64,000 nt of DNA from Phycisphaerales bacterium. GTDB taxonomy: Bacteria > Planctomycetota > Phycisphaerae > Phycisphaerales > SM1A02. Of this stretch, positions 18,507 through 27,711 are shown piece after piece (the first letter of the stretch is position 1; each line of letters begins with the position of its first letter). A program made the translations under genes and the position numbers. The notes under the pieces are model-generated. The model ran no database searches. It saw only the letters and a program-made list of their open reading frames with translations, and was not told where the DNA came from. Location: NCBI GenBank assembly GCA_014238965.1, contig JABAAC010000072.1, positions 1 to 64,000 of the forward strand, given 5' to 3'.

Positions 18507-19733
18507 TCAGGATGCGGCGGGATTCTCAAACACCGCTGCAAGCCCTTGGCCTACACCAACACACAGTGTAGCCACGCCGCGGCGTGCCTTACGACGCCGA
18601 AGTTCATGAATCAGTGTTGTTGCCAAGCGAGCACCGCTGGCGCCTAGTGGATGGCCTAGGGCAATGGCTCCGCCGTTGACGTTTACCTTTGATAAGTCGA
18701 TGCCGAGGCCTTCAACGCAGGCAATTGACTGCACGGCAAAGGCCTCGTTGAGTTCAAACAGATCCACATCGTTGGTGGTGAGGCCGATTTTCTCCAGCGC
18801 CTTTTTTGTCGCGGGAATCGGTCCAAGGCCCATCATGGCCGGGTCAACACCCGCGGCCGCGCTACTGGTGACAATCGCCAAAATCTCACGGCCTTCCTCT
18901 TTTGCTTTGGAGGCTTCCATCAGGACCAGCGCCGCAGCGCCGTCATTGACTCCACTGGCATTGCCGGCAGTGACGGTGCCTTTGTCATCCTTTGCGAACG
19001 CCGGTCGCAACTTGGCAAGCGCCTCGAGTGTGGTGTTGGGCCTCGGGTGCTCATCGGTGTCAACGATGATCGGGTCGCCTTTGCGCTGTGGCACTTCAAC
19101 AGGGATCAATTCATCGGCGAAGTGCCCCATGTTGTGGGCGAGTGCCCATCGCTGCTGACTCAGTACAGCGAAGCGGTCTTGCGCATCTCGCGAAATGTCA
19201 AACGAGCGGGCGATGTTCTCTGCAGTTTCACCCATGCCGTAAGGGTGATGCATCGCTGCAAGTTTGGGATTCGTAAAGCGCCAGCCAATGGTGGTGTCAT
19301 GAACTTCAACGCGGCGATCGAATGCAGTTGCCCCTTTGGCTGTGACAAAGGGCGCGCGGCTCATGCTTTCTACGCCGCCGGCAACGTACACATCTCCGGC
19401 ACCTGACTCGATGAGGCGTGCTGCGAGGATGACGGCCTCAAGCCCAGAGGCGCACAATCGATTCACCGTGCATCCTGGAACACTCATTGGTAGCCCCGCA
19501 AGCAGTGCGGCCATGCGAGCGACATTTCGGTTGTCTTCGCCGGCTTGGTTGGCTGCGCCTAAGTAGACATCGTCAATGATCTCAGGGTCAATGCCCGATC
19601 GATCAACAGCCGCCTTAATGACCAGTGCTGCAAGATCATCGGGGCGAACGCTGCTCAGCGCGCCGCCATAGCGACCAAAGGGAGTGCGAAGGGCGGACAC
19701 GATGGCGGCTTGACGTGGCATAGGACTGGACAT
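18507..19733 (-). CDS. paaJ: acyl-CoA thiolase, PaaJ-type (3-oxoadipyl-CoA thiolase)
   Basis: A 408-residue thiolase. The acyl-enzyme Cys lies in [11 protein letters not shown]; the C-terminal active site has [16 protein letters not shown] with the His, and CVGVGQGLA with the second Cys (usual form C-x-G-G-G; here C-V-G-V-G). It is inferred to cleave 3-oxoadipyl-CoA to succinyl-CoA and acetyl-CoA, on operon context with paaABCD; sequence alone fits any acetyl-CoA C-acyltransferase. The start is uncertain: ATG 19733 and ATG 19721 both lack a clear SD. It is divergent from the Ser/Thr kinase. Confidence 0.9.
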   Translation of the reverse strand: MSSPMPRQAAIVSALRTPFGRYGGALSSVRPDDLAALVIKAAVDRSGIDPEIIDDVYLGAANQAGEDNRNVARMAALLAGLPMSVPGCTVNRLCASGLEAVILAARLIESGAGDVYVAGGVESMSRAPFVTAKGATAFDRRVEVHDTTIGWRFTNPKLAAMHHPYGMGETAENIARSFDISRDAQDRFAVLSQQRWALAHNMGHFADELIPVEVPQRKGDPIIVDTDEHPRPNTTLEALAKLRPAFAKDDKGTVTAGNASGVNDGAAALVLMEASKAKEEGREILAIVTSSAAAGVDPAMMGLGPIPATKKALEKIGLTTNDVDLFELNEAFAVQSIACVEGLGIDLSKVNVNGGAIALGHPLGASGARLATTLIHELRRRKARRGVATLCVGVGQGLAAVFENPAAS

Positions 19734-19814
19734 TGTAGGCGTCTGGGTCTCGCGTGCTTGCCGCATCGAGGGTGAGTCTGGTGCGGTATTGTTTGGCGAT
19801 CAGGGAGCCAAATC

Positions 19815-22800
19815 GTGGCACAGCCAAATGACGTCGCCCGCACCATCGCATTGCAGGTCATTGCTGCGCCTTTGGAGCAACGCCGCAGTGTGCTGCACGA
19901 GCGTTGTGGGGATGACGCATCGATGCTTGCTCGGGTCGAAGCGGTGTTGGCCGAGTTGGAGGACGCTTCAGCAGCAAAAGGGAGCCATGAAGGGGGCCTA
20001 CGCGATCAAGCCACAGTGATGACACCGACTCCATCCGTTGCAATGAAACAAGCGAATCTTCCACCGGAGATAGGGCAGTTCTCCGTTCGTAGGCTCATTG
20101 GCACCGGTGGTATGGGGGCGGTGTACGAAGCGATGCAGGACAATCCCCGCCGCAAAGTCGCCATCAAGGTCATGAAGCGCGGCATCACCAGCGCCAGCGC
20201 TCAGCGGCGATTTCATCTTGAAGCGCAATTACTCGGCCGCCTGCACCACCCCGGCATTGCGCAAATATACGAAGCGGGCACGTGGGACGACGGCACCGGT
20301 GGGGTGCCGTTTTTCGCGATGGAGTACATCGCTGGTGCAAAGGAACTCACGCAGTACGCAAGTGACAAGTCGCTCGATACCACGCAGAAGTTGGAGTTGT
20401 TCGCGTCCATCTGCGACGCCGTTCATCACGGTCATCAAAAGGGCATCATTCACCGAGATTTGAAACCCGGCAACGTGCTGGTGGATCGCGCAGGCAATCC
20501 GAAAGTGATCGACTTCGGCGTTGCCAGGTCGACGGACTCGGACTTGGCGGTCACAACGCAGCAGACCGATGTCGGGGCGCTGATCGGCACGCTGCAGTAC
20601 ATGAGTCCGGAGCAGTGCGAAGCCGACCCAGACATCATCGACACACGCAGCGATGTGTACTCACTGGGGGTCATGTTGTACGAGTTGCTGTCGGGCAAGT
20701 CGCCCTACGACCTCGGATCCATGGCCATCTATGACGCGGCCAAGGTGGTCCGTGAGCAGCCTGCAACGCGGTTGTCGGTTGTGAGTCCTCTGCTGAAGGG
20801 AGATTTGGAGACCATTGTGTCCAAGGCGATGGCCAAGGACCCTGATTACCGGTATCAGTCGGCCATTGAGTTAAAGCAGGACTTGGAGCGCTACGGTCGC
20901 GGGGATCCCATTTCAGCTAGGCCATTGAGCCTGTCGTATCAGGTCTCGTTGCTCATGCGACGCAACAAGCCAGCCGTTGTGGCCGCGGGCGTCGTGGCGG
21001 GGGTGTTGGTGGTGGCAACGGCGCTCAGTATTGTGTTCGCGTTGCGTGCGAGCAGCGCAGAGACCCGAGCGTTGCAGGCGCAGGCCTTGACCGTGGCGGA
21101 ACTGGAGAAGGCTCGCGTCGGGCAGGATTTCCAGCGTGACATTCTGGCGATGAGCAGTCCTCGCAATGCGCAGGGTCGCACACTGAGTACGCAGCAGATT
21201 CTCATTGAGGCATCCGCGGGTATTGACGAACGCTTCGAGGGCTTGCCCGAATTGGCCGCCGAGACGCGGCTGATGGTTGGCGAGCTCATGTTTGAGTTGC
21301 AGATGTTCGATGAAGCAGATCGTGTGATTCAATCGGGCATGTCTGCGATTGAAGCAATTCACGGCGAAGGCGATGTGCGTGTTATTGCGGCCTTGGCGCT
21401 GCAGGCTCACCTTCGCACGGAGCAGGGGCGGGCTAAGGAAGCTGAAGCAGCAAGCGTTGAAGCTCTCGTGCGGGCCCAGCGATTGCCTGGTACTGACAGT
21501 CATGTGTTGATCGAGGCCTTGGCTGCTCGGGTCTTGGCGATGGCTTTTCAAACACACTTTGAGAAGGCTCGACCTATCGCAGAGCGATGGTTGTCCTTGT
21601 CGCAGCAGGTACACGGGGCCACCCACGAACAGTCACTTCGCGCAAAGTACTGGCTCGGCGCCGTGATCGGGGCGCAGGCCGCGCTACAAGTCGATCTGGA
21701 CAAGGGTGAGGTGATGAGTGCCGAGGCTCGCCTCTTGATAGATGAGGCATGGCAGGTTGCGTCGGCTCAATTGGGTTCGATGCATCCATTGAGTGTTCGA
21801 GCCGCTGGCATGCTCGCCTTCTTTGACTTGAATGCGTTGTTTACAGATGGTGACATGGAAGCGAGTCATGCACAGCTTGAACTGGCGACCTCACATGCAA
21901 GCATGGTCCTCGGGCCAGAGCACACCTTCGTCTTGGAGTTGCTGCATAGCCATGGCCGAATCATGATGTTTGCCGGCAAGATGAGGAAGGACCAGTCGAT
22001 GGTCGAGCTGTCATGGCCCTTGTTGGAGCGATCGCTAGCTGGTTATGTCAACACGCTTGGCGCTAATGATCCTCGGGCGCAGGCCGTGCAGATCGATCTT
22101 GGGCAATCCAAGTCAAGTGGCCTCGGCGAGCTCACCATTGATCAGTTGCAGGCCTCGTACAAGCGGCTGTTAGAGGTGCACAGTGAAGATCACTTTGACG
22201 TGCTCAGGGCGCGCGCCTTGCTGGCCATTGCGTTGCTTCAGGATGGTCAAGTTGAAGTGGGCGAACCACTCATGCGCAAGACACTGGTCGCGTTGGCCAT
22301 ACTTATCGGTCCATCCCACGGGGAGATGTTGGCGCTGCGGTTTATTCTTGCAGAGGCATTCATCGACGACGGCCAAGTCGACGCGGGTTTGGCCGAGATG
22401 GCATCGATCATTGCAGATGTTCGTGAGCATGCACCAGATGAGATTGACACGCTTGCGGGTGTGCTGACGCAGACTGCCAAATTGACTGAGGAGGCCGGTC
22501 AGGTGGAAGCAGCAGATGCCTTTCTGCTTGAGGCGGTGGAACTTGTGCAAACGCATCTTGAACCGGCATCTGATCGTCGCATCAACATACTGACGGCGTG
22601 GGCCTTGGCGTTGACGAAACGCGATGCGCCAGAGCAGGTGTTGAAGGTTATTGACGATGCTCTGGCAGGTCTGCTGGCGCAAGACGAACCCAATGCAGAC
22701 CTGCAGCAGATGCTTGAGGTCATGCAGTGGAACGCACGCTTTGAATCTGGCGATATGGATCACGGCTTGTCTGCACTTCGCGCAGGGCTGACGCATCACA

Positions 22801-23093
22801 ATGGAGATTCCGATGCGGTCGCAGTGCTGGTGCGCATGGTGGTCAAAGTGTCGGGCGATGGACTTTTACATGCGGCTCAAGCGGACCTGATTGCAGCTCT
22901 TGTACAGGCTCATGAGGCCATGGACGACACCGGCCCACGTTTGGAAGCACCGCTGGCTAGGCTGCATGCAGCATTGGGCAATGACGCTCAGGCTGTGCAT
23001 TGGCAGGAAAAGGTGCTGTTGGTCATTGAGCCAGAAGGCCTGCAGGCGGCTCGCAAGCAACTCATGACATACCGCGAATCAGTTGGCCAATAG
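19815..23093 (+). CDS. membrane-anchored Ser/Thr protein kinase with long TPR-like C-terminus
   Basis: A 1092-residue protein. The kinase domain is residues 88-360: P-loop IGTGGMGAVYEA (95-106), Lys118, Glu136, HRDLKPGN (213-220), DFG (233-235), and GTLQYMSPEQ for the activation segment. All catalytic residues are present. One membrane helix (about 385-410) follows, then about 680 residues of helical, TPR-like repeats, predicted to be outside the cytoplasm. The start is GTG at 19815 with GGGAG 7 nt upstream. It is transcribed away from the paa epoxidase operon across 81 bp. Substrates are unknown. Confidence 0.93.
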   Translation: MAQPNDVARTIALQVIAAPLEQRRSVLHERCGDDASMLARVEAVLAELEDASAAKGSHEGGLRDQATVMTPTPSVAMKQANLPPEIGQFSVRRLIGTGGMGAVYEAMQDNPRRKVAIKVMKRGITSASAQRRFHLEAQLLGRLHHPGIAQIYEAGTWDDGTGGVPFFAMEYIAGAKELTQYASDKSLDTTQKLELFASICDAVHHGHQKGIIHRDLKPGNVLVDRAGNPKVIDFGVARSTDSDLAVTTQQTDVGALIGTLQYMSPEQCEADPDIIDTRSDVYSLGVMLYELLSGKSPYDLGSMAIYDAAKVVREQPATRLSVVSPLLKGDLETIVSKAMAKDPDYRYQSAIELKQDLERYGRGDPISARPLSLSYQVSLLMRRNKPAVVAAGVVAGVLVVATALSIVFALRASSAETRALQAQALTVAELEKARVGQDFQRDILAMSSPRNAQGRTLSTQQILIEASAGIDERFEGLPELAAETRLMVGELMFELQMFDEADRVIQSGMSAIEAIHGEGDVRVIAALALQAHLRTEQGRAKEAEAASVEALVRAQRLPGTDSHVLIEALAARVLAMAFQTHFEKARPIAERWLSLSQQVHGATHEQSLRAKYWLGAVIGAQAALQVDLDKGEVMSAEARLLIDEAWQVASAQLGSMHPLSVRAAGMLAFFDLNALFTDGDMEASHAQLELATSHASMVLGPEHTFVLELLHSHGRIMMFAGKMRKDQSMVELSWPLLERSLAGYVNTLGANDPRAQAVQIDLGQSKSSGLGELTIDQLQASYKRLLEVHSEDHFDVLRARALLAIALLQDGQVEVGEPLMRKTLVALAILIGPSHGEMLALRFILAEAFIDDGQVDAGLAEMASIIADVREHAPDEIDTLAGVLTQTAKLTEEAGQVEAADAFLLEAVELVQTHLEPASDRRINILTAWALALTKRDAPEQVLKVIDDALAGLLAQDEPNADLQQMLEVMQWNARFESGDMDHGLSALRAGLTHHNGDSDAVAVLVRMVVKVSGDGLLHAAQADLIAALVQAHEAMDDTGPRLEAPLARLHAALGNDAQAVHWQEKVLLVIEPEGLQAARKQLMTYRESVGQ

Positions 23094-23169
23094 GCTCTTC
23101 TTCATACGCATCTGACGTTGACGGTGGCGCATCGACTATAACTGTGGATTCACGTACTAGGAGAATCCC

Positions 23170-23973
23170 ATGTCTATCTCAACATTCATAGCGGCCATCG
23201 TCTTGGCCTTTGCTCCCGTCAATACCCAGTGCCCCATTTCGGGCAAAGCAGTCACCCCCGACAGCCCAACCGTCACGATTGATGGCAGCGATGTTGCCGT
23301 GTGCTGCGCACGCTGCCAGGCCAAAGTGAATGCGATGGACGCCACGGCGAAGACCGCGATGCTCGCGTCGTTGGTACCAGCGAAGCTTGCGCCAGAAGCC
23401 ATCGAGATCACCCTCACCAAAGCCTACTTGCTTCCAGGTTGTCCGCTTTCAGGCAAGGGCATCGACAGCATGGGGAAGCCCGCCACAAAAACGATCGGCG
23501 GCCGTGAGGTGATGGTGTGCTGCCCGGGGTGCTTCAAGAGGATCGAAGAGAATCAAGACAAGTACAACGCCAAGATCAACACAAAGATTGTGGAGCGGCA
23601 ACGTAAGACGTACCCGCTGAACACCTGCATCATTTCGGGAAGGCCTCTTGGTGAGGCACCCGTCGATGTTGTCATCGGCAATCGACTTGTTCGCGTGTGC
23701 TGCGATCGCTGCGCGGCCAAGGTCAGCGCTGCTCCGCTGCCGCACCTCAAGACGCTGGATGCTGCGTTGCTAGCCAAGACACCACAGAAGCCTGATGACA
23801 CCTGCATCGTTTCGGGGAGGCCCCTTGGTGCATCCCCCAAAGCCGTGGTTATTGGTAACCGTGTCATTCGAACCTGCTGTGGCAATTGCTTGAAGAAGGT
23901 CACGTCGAATCCGCGTGAATGGGTGCTCAAAGTGGATGCTCGAACGCCAATTGCCCCCAAAAAGGCCTCCTAG
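23170..23973 (+). CDS. exported protein with four Cys-rich (CPxSG / CCxxC) repeats
   Basis: A 267-residue protein. A signal peptide (residues 1-20) is followed by four copies of a unit in which C-x-x-S-G-(K/R) is followed after 24-26 residues by C-C-x-x-C: Cys21/45/46/49, 91/117/118/121, 153/177/178/181 and 212/236/237/240. Between them lies a V-x-I-(D/G)-(G/N)-x-x-V strand pair. The unit resembles YHS/TRASH-type metal-binding modules, so periplasmic heavy-metal binding is a reasonable guess. AGGAG lies about 8 nt before ATG 23170. An intrinsic terminator follows at 24038. No homologue with known function is recalled. Confidence 0.85.
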   Translation: MSISTFIAAIVLAFAPVNTQCPISGKAVTPDSPTVTIDGSDVAVCCARCQAKVNAMDATAKTAMLASLVPAKLAPEAIEITLTKAYLLPGCPLSGKGIDSMGKPATKTIGGREVMVCCPGCFKRIEENQDKYNAKINTKIVERQRKTYPLNTCIISGRPLGEAPVDVVIGNRLVRVCCDRCAAKVSAAPLPHLKTLDAALLAKTPQKPDDTCIVSGRPLGASPKAVVIGNRVIRTCCGNCLKKVTSNPREWVLKVDARTPIAPKKAS

Positions 23974-24037
23974 GGGTTCTCAAGGGCCTAGCCCATTGCC
24001 TCGTATCGTGGTTTGCCTTGAACTCAGTCGTCTCGAC

Positions 24038-24072
24038 ACCGCCTCCTCATTGGCAGAGGAGGCGGTTTTTTT
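24038..24072 (+). terminator. intrinsic terminator after the Cys-repeat gene
   Basis: Perfect 11-bp stem (24038-24048 with 24056-24066), loop ATTGGCA, followed by a run of seven T. It ends transcription of the preceding plus-strand gene. Confidence 0.93.
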
Positions 24073-24206
24073 GCTCTTTCTTCCTGTGAAACTCCCGATT
24101 TGGGCGTGCTTTGGGGCGGTATCAGGCTACATTTGGGGCACTTCGACGGCACCAATTATTCGTGGTGGGAGTCACCGAAAGCCGTCCTGTGAGGAGATTT
24201 GGTCAA

Positions 24207-25586
24207 ATGACTTTTGCGAAAATGAGTTCGGTTATCGGTGCCTCTGCGGGTGTTGCCGCATTTCTCACCGCTCCAGGCGTTGCCGGCAGTGGCCCATGTG
24301 ACGCCAATGGCGGCTTTGACGTTACGACAGTCTTCGTAGGCGAAGATGGTTATGGCGGTGGTGGTACAGACATTGAGTACTACGGAACATCAGGTGGCGT
24401 GCGAGGCTTTGCTGTGGGTACGACATCTTGCAACCGCGGTAACGTCGTCGCTCCTTGGTACGGCGGCACGGATAATGTTCCTGTCATTCAACAAAGTGCA
24501 TATCGCGTCCATCAGGGCCGCTTTGAACAGATCGGCATGAGTTGGCTTAAGCACAGTTTCTGCGCTGTAAGTGAACCAGGCTGTGACACTTGGACGGGCG
24601 GTGGCTGTAATAGCACTGGCTGCAACACGCTGGGTATTGGTTGTGCAGACACATACTGGGCAGGCCTCAATGCAGACGCCAATGCGCCTCGTAGCGAAAT
24701 CAACGCCTATACCGGCGAATACGACTACCCATTTACGATTAGCCCCTCTGGACCAAGCTCAGTTCGTGGCAAGTTGCAGTTGATCGATACGGACACACAG
24801 GTCTCCGGCGCTGATTACTACATGGAAGCTCAGTATGTTGAGCCAGGCGAGATTGACCAATGTGATGGAAGACGTCACTTGAACAATGCCTCGCACTGCA
24901 AGGCTTTGGTCAACGGTACTACTTCCATTAGTCGTGATCAGTCTTGGGGCTCAACAGCCCACATGATCCCTGCGATCTTTAGCTGGGCAGACTATGGCGC
25001 AACTGTCATGCAACATGACACACGAGAAGAGGACGGTGGTCCTGCTCGCGTGAATACTGGCTGGATGGTTACGGACAACGGTGATGGAACGTGGCACTAC
25101 GAGTATGTCGTGCATAACCAAAATTCACATCGTTCTATTGAGAGCCTGTCCATTGCCGTATCAGACAGCACAGATCTGACCAACGTTGGTTTCCATGATG
25201 TTCACTATCACAGTGGTGAAGAGAATGTCATTTATGGCACCGACTGGACGTTTGCGCATGCTGGTGGAAATGCCACGTGGACTGCAGTGGATGAAGGTTC
25301 GCACACCAATGCAATTCGCTGGGCCACCAGCTACACGTTCCGCTTCGACGCCAATGCAGCGCCTGTAGATGGAACAGTCTCCATGGGCTACTGGCGAGAC
25401 GGTCCTATAGCTAGCCTAGACATCACCGGCCCGGTTCCTGGGTCTGATGCTGGCTGCACAGGTGATGTCAACGATGACGGCGTGGTTGATGTCGAGGACG
25501 TACTGGTCGTCATTGCCGGTTTCGGAACCGATTACATGGTTGAGGATCTGCTCATTGTCCTTGCCAACTACGGCAGCGACTGCTGA
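24207..25586 (+). CDS. secreted protein of unknown function with dockerin-like tail
   Basis: A 459-residue exported protein with a signal peptide (MTFAKMSSVIGASAGVAAFL). The body has many Cys in a C-x-x-G-C-like region (residues about 115-155), WLKHSFCA and a long beta-rich segment; no enzyme motif was seen. The C-terminus carries GDVNDDGVVDVEDVLVVIAG and a second shortened loop ending VLANYGSDC, the same dockerin-like pair as the two propeller genes. ATG 24207 has GAGGAG about 10 nt upstream; the longer frame to 24111 is not signal-like. It is single-gene between two terminators. Confidence 0.83.
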   Translation: MTFAKMSSVIGASAGVAAFLTAPGVAGSGPCDANGGFDVTTVFVGEDGYGGGGTDIEYYGTSGGVRGFAVGTTSCNRGNVVAPWYGGTDNVPVIQQSAYRVHQGRFEQIGMSWLKHSFCAVSEPGCDTWTGGGCNSTGCNTLGIGCADTYWAGLNADANAPRSEINAYTGEYDYPFTISPSGPSSVRGKLQLIDTDTQVSGADYYMEAQYVEPGEIDQCDGRRHLNNASHCKALVNGTTSISRDQSWGSTAHMIPAIFSWADYGATVMQHDTREEDGGPARVNTGWMVTDNGDGTWHYEYVVHNQNSHRSIESLSIAVSDSTDLTNVGFHDVHYHSGEENVIYGTDWTFAHAGGNATWTAVDEGSHTNAIRWATSYTFRFDANAAPVDGTVSMGYWRDGPIASLDITGPVPGSDAGCTGDVNDDGVVDVEDVLVVIAGFGTDYMVEDLLIVLANYGSDC

Positions 25587-25610
25587 TCGTTTCATTGCAA
25601 GATTGAACCT

Positions 25611-25655
25611 AGGGGCCGGCGCCTGACACAACAGGGCCGGCCCCTGTTCTTTTTT
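25611..25655 (+). terminator. intrinsic terminator after the dockerin-tailed gene
   Basis: Perfect 10-bp GC-rich stem (25611-25620 with 25636-25645) followed by GTTCTTTTTT. It has no A-run on the other side, so it serves only the plus strand, not paaH. Confidence 0.92.
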
Positions 25656-25702
25656 GGTGGTTCGTGGTGTCAGGCACCTATCGTTGAGGCATCTGATGGG
25701 GT

Positions 25703-26914
25703 TTAGGCACCAGTGGCTGGTCGAGCGAATCGATCTTCGCTGACATCTGCACACAGGGCCTCAAATGCGGCATCGACAACGGGCTCGCCCACATCCTTCA
25801 TCCACTGGAACGGCCCCTTGGGGTAGTTCACGCCAAAGCGCATGGCGGTGTCGATTGCATGCGCATCAGCTACGCCGTCGGCCTTCGCCCACATGGCTTC
25901 GTTGAACAAGCCGCACAACACCCGCATCATCGCAACCTGCAACGGCGGTTCGTTGCTCGATGCAGCCTCGCCGATGGCCTTGGCAAACCCTGATGCCGCG
26001 GCGGTGAGTGGGCGTGTGAGCGTCATCGCTTGCTGGCCGGGTCCAATCACCGCGACGGGGGCATCGCCGGCGTAACTGTAGACACCGCATCCGGTCTTGC
26101 GGCCGAGATCACCACTGGCGACTAGGGCCTCCTGCGCATGCACGGGCATGAGCCGTGCAGGTTCGTTCCAGGATGACCACACGCTGCGTGTTGTGGCGGT
26201 GTTTACATCGTGGCCAATTAAATCCGTAAGTTCAAACGGCCCCATTCGGAAGTCTGCAGCCTCACGCATTGCAGAGTCAATGCCATCTGGTGCCCCGAGC
26301 CCATCTTCAAGGCAACGAAAGGCCTCTAGGTAGTACGGGCGTGCGACGCGGTTGACGATAAATCCGGGCGTGTCGGCGCAGCGTGCGATCGTTTTGCCCC
26401 ACGCTGTGGCAATGGACGCAACAGTGTCGACAACCGCGGCACTTGTGTGTTCGCCGGCAACCACTTCTACCAACTTCATCACGGGAGCAGGATTGAAGAA
26501 GTGCATGCCGCAGACGCGCTCGGGGCAACCCAGTTGTTGACCTAGAGATGTCACACTCAGAGACGACGTGTTCGTTGCAATGATCGCATCGCTTGGCAGG
26601 TGTCCAATCAGTGCGGTCAGCGCTTGCACCTTGATGTCCATGTCTTCCACAATCGCCTCAACCAGCAGGTCACATGCTGAAAGGTGTGATGGCTCGTGGG
26701 CTACCTCGATACGTGCAATGGCTGCCTGCGCATCTGCCGCGGACATACGGCCTCGCTCAACACGCTTGTTGAGTCGTGCGGCAATAGACGCGCACGCAGC
26801 ATGTGCAACCGACACGTCAATGTCAAACAGTTGAACGTTCCAGCCACCGATGGACGCAACATGTGCGATGCCTTGCCCCATGGCACCAGCACCAAGAATG
26901 CCTACGCTCGACAT
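25703..26914 (-). CDS. paaH: 3-hydroxyacyl-CoA dehydrogenase PaaH
   Basis: A 403-residue protein: NAD-binding GAGAMGQGIA near residue 9, then HFFNPAPVMKLVEV with the catalytic His, DTPGFIVNRV and a C-terminal helical domain that is partly repeated. It oxidises 3-hydroxyadipyl-CoA to 3-oxoadipyl-CoA, the substrate of paaJ. ATG 26914 lies 2 nt after the paaG stop and is preferred over a TTG at 26920; AAGGGA is upstream. It is the last gene of a six-gene minus-strand operon; no terminator is apparent in the 47 bp to the opposite-strand terminator. Confidence 0.92.
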   Translation of the reverse strand: MSSVGILGAGAMGQGIAHVASIGGWNVQLFDIDVSVAHAACASIAARLNKRVERGRMSAADAQAAIARIEVAHEPSHLSACDLLVEAIVEDMDIKVQALTALIGHLPSDAIIATNTSSLSVTSLGQQLGCPERVCGMHFFNPAPVMKLVEVVAGEHTSAAVVDTVASIATAWGKTIARCADTPGFIVNRVARPYYLEAFRCLEDGLGAPDGIDSAMREAADFRMGPFELTDLIGHDVNTATTRSVWSSWNEPARLMPVHAQEALVASGDLGRKTGCGVYSYAGDAPVAVIGPGQQAMTLTRPLTAAASGFAKAIGEAASSNEPPLQVAMMRVLCGLFNEAMWAKADGVADAHAIDTAMRFGVNYPKGPFQWMKDVGEPVVDAAFEALCADVSEDRFARPATGA

Positions 26915-26916
26915 CT

Positions 26917-27705
26917 TCAAGATCCCTTAAATGCGGGTGTCCGCTTTTCGAGAAAGGCCGTAACGCCCTCGAAGTGGTCGTGGGTCAGGCCAGCTGTTTC
27001 CTGGGCGAAAGACTCTGCTTCCAATTGCTCTGTCATCGTTGTTTCCATTGACTGATTGAGCAGTCGTTTGGTCAGCGCGAGTGCTCGGCCCGGCAGCGAG
27101 GCCAGTCGCTTGGCGACTTTGGCGGTGGCCGCTTGAAGGTCGTCCGCGGGCACAACCTGATTGACTAACCCAATCGCAAGTGCTTCTTCAGCGCCAACGG
27201 GGCGTCCAGTTAGGCACAAGTCCATGGCTCGGCCAAGACCAACAAGTCGAGGGAGCATCCACGTGCTTGCCGAGTCGGGAACGAGCCCGACATTGACAAA
27301 GACTTCAATGAACTTGGCATGCTCGGATGCGATGCGCATATCGCATGCCAGGGCAAGCGAGCACCCCGCACCAGCTGCAACGCCGTTGACGGCGGCAATG
27401 ACGGGTTTGTCCATGGTCCGAATGCGTTTGACCCACGGGTCGTATCGTTTTTGTAGATCTGCGCCCAGGTGCGGCACGTGGCCGGGCACGTACTTGGCTT
27501 TCAGGTCATCGAGGTCCTGGCCACTGCTAAATGCGCGACCTGCACCCGTAATGACGATCACTCGTACATCTGGGTCTTTGTCAACACCTTTGAGCGTGTC
27601 GATGAACTCCGGACTGAAGGCGTCGTTGAACGCATTCAATACATCGGGGCGATTGATGGTGATGGTCGCCACGTGGTCGGCGACGGAGAGCGTGATGGTG
27701 TCCAT
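26917..27705 (-). CDS. paaG: PaaG-type 1,2-epoxyphenylacetyl-CoA isomerase
   Basis: A 262-residue crotonase. The oxyanion-hole block AFSSGQDL and VAAGAGCSLALACD are present; the PaaG catalytic Asp is kept in LVPDSASTW (usual PDSGGTW). This Asp, in place of the Glu of hydratases, marks isomerases that turn the ring epoxide into oxepin-CoA. It sits 6 bp downstream of the paaF stop and 2 bp before paaH in the operon. Confidence 0.9.
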   Translation of the reverse strand: MDTITLSVADHVATITINRPDVLNAFNDAFSPEFIDTLKGVDKDPDVRVIVITGAGRAFSSGQDLDDLKAKYVPGHVPHLGADLQKRYDPWVKRIRTMDKPVIAAVNGVAAGAGCSLALACDMRIASEHAKFIEVFVNVGLVPDSASTWMLPRLVGLGRAMDLCLTGRPVGAEEALAIGLVNQVVPADDLQAATAKVAKRLASLPGRALALTKRLLNQSMETTMTEQLEAESFAQETAGLTHDHFEGVTAFLEKRTPAFKGS

Positions 27706-27711
27706 GTTCGG

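Noticed and set aside
19721-19733. Two candidate paaJ starts
   Set aside because: Neither has a clear ribosome-binding site; the longer one was used and the choice is not treated as a finding.
20913-21626. 237-codon minus-strand frame inside the kinase gene
   Set aside because: A shadow of the kinase; composition (Gln/His/Arg-rich) follows the codon pattern of the sense gene.
23094-23169. Possible sigma-70 promoter (TTGACG ... TATAAC) before the Cys-repeat gene
   Set aside because: The spacing of the two boxes is 13 (or 19 with another -35), not near 17, so it was not called.
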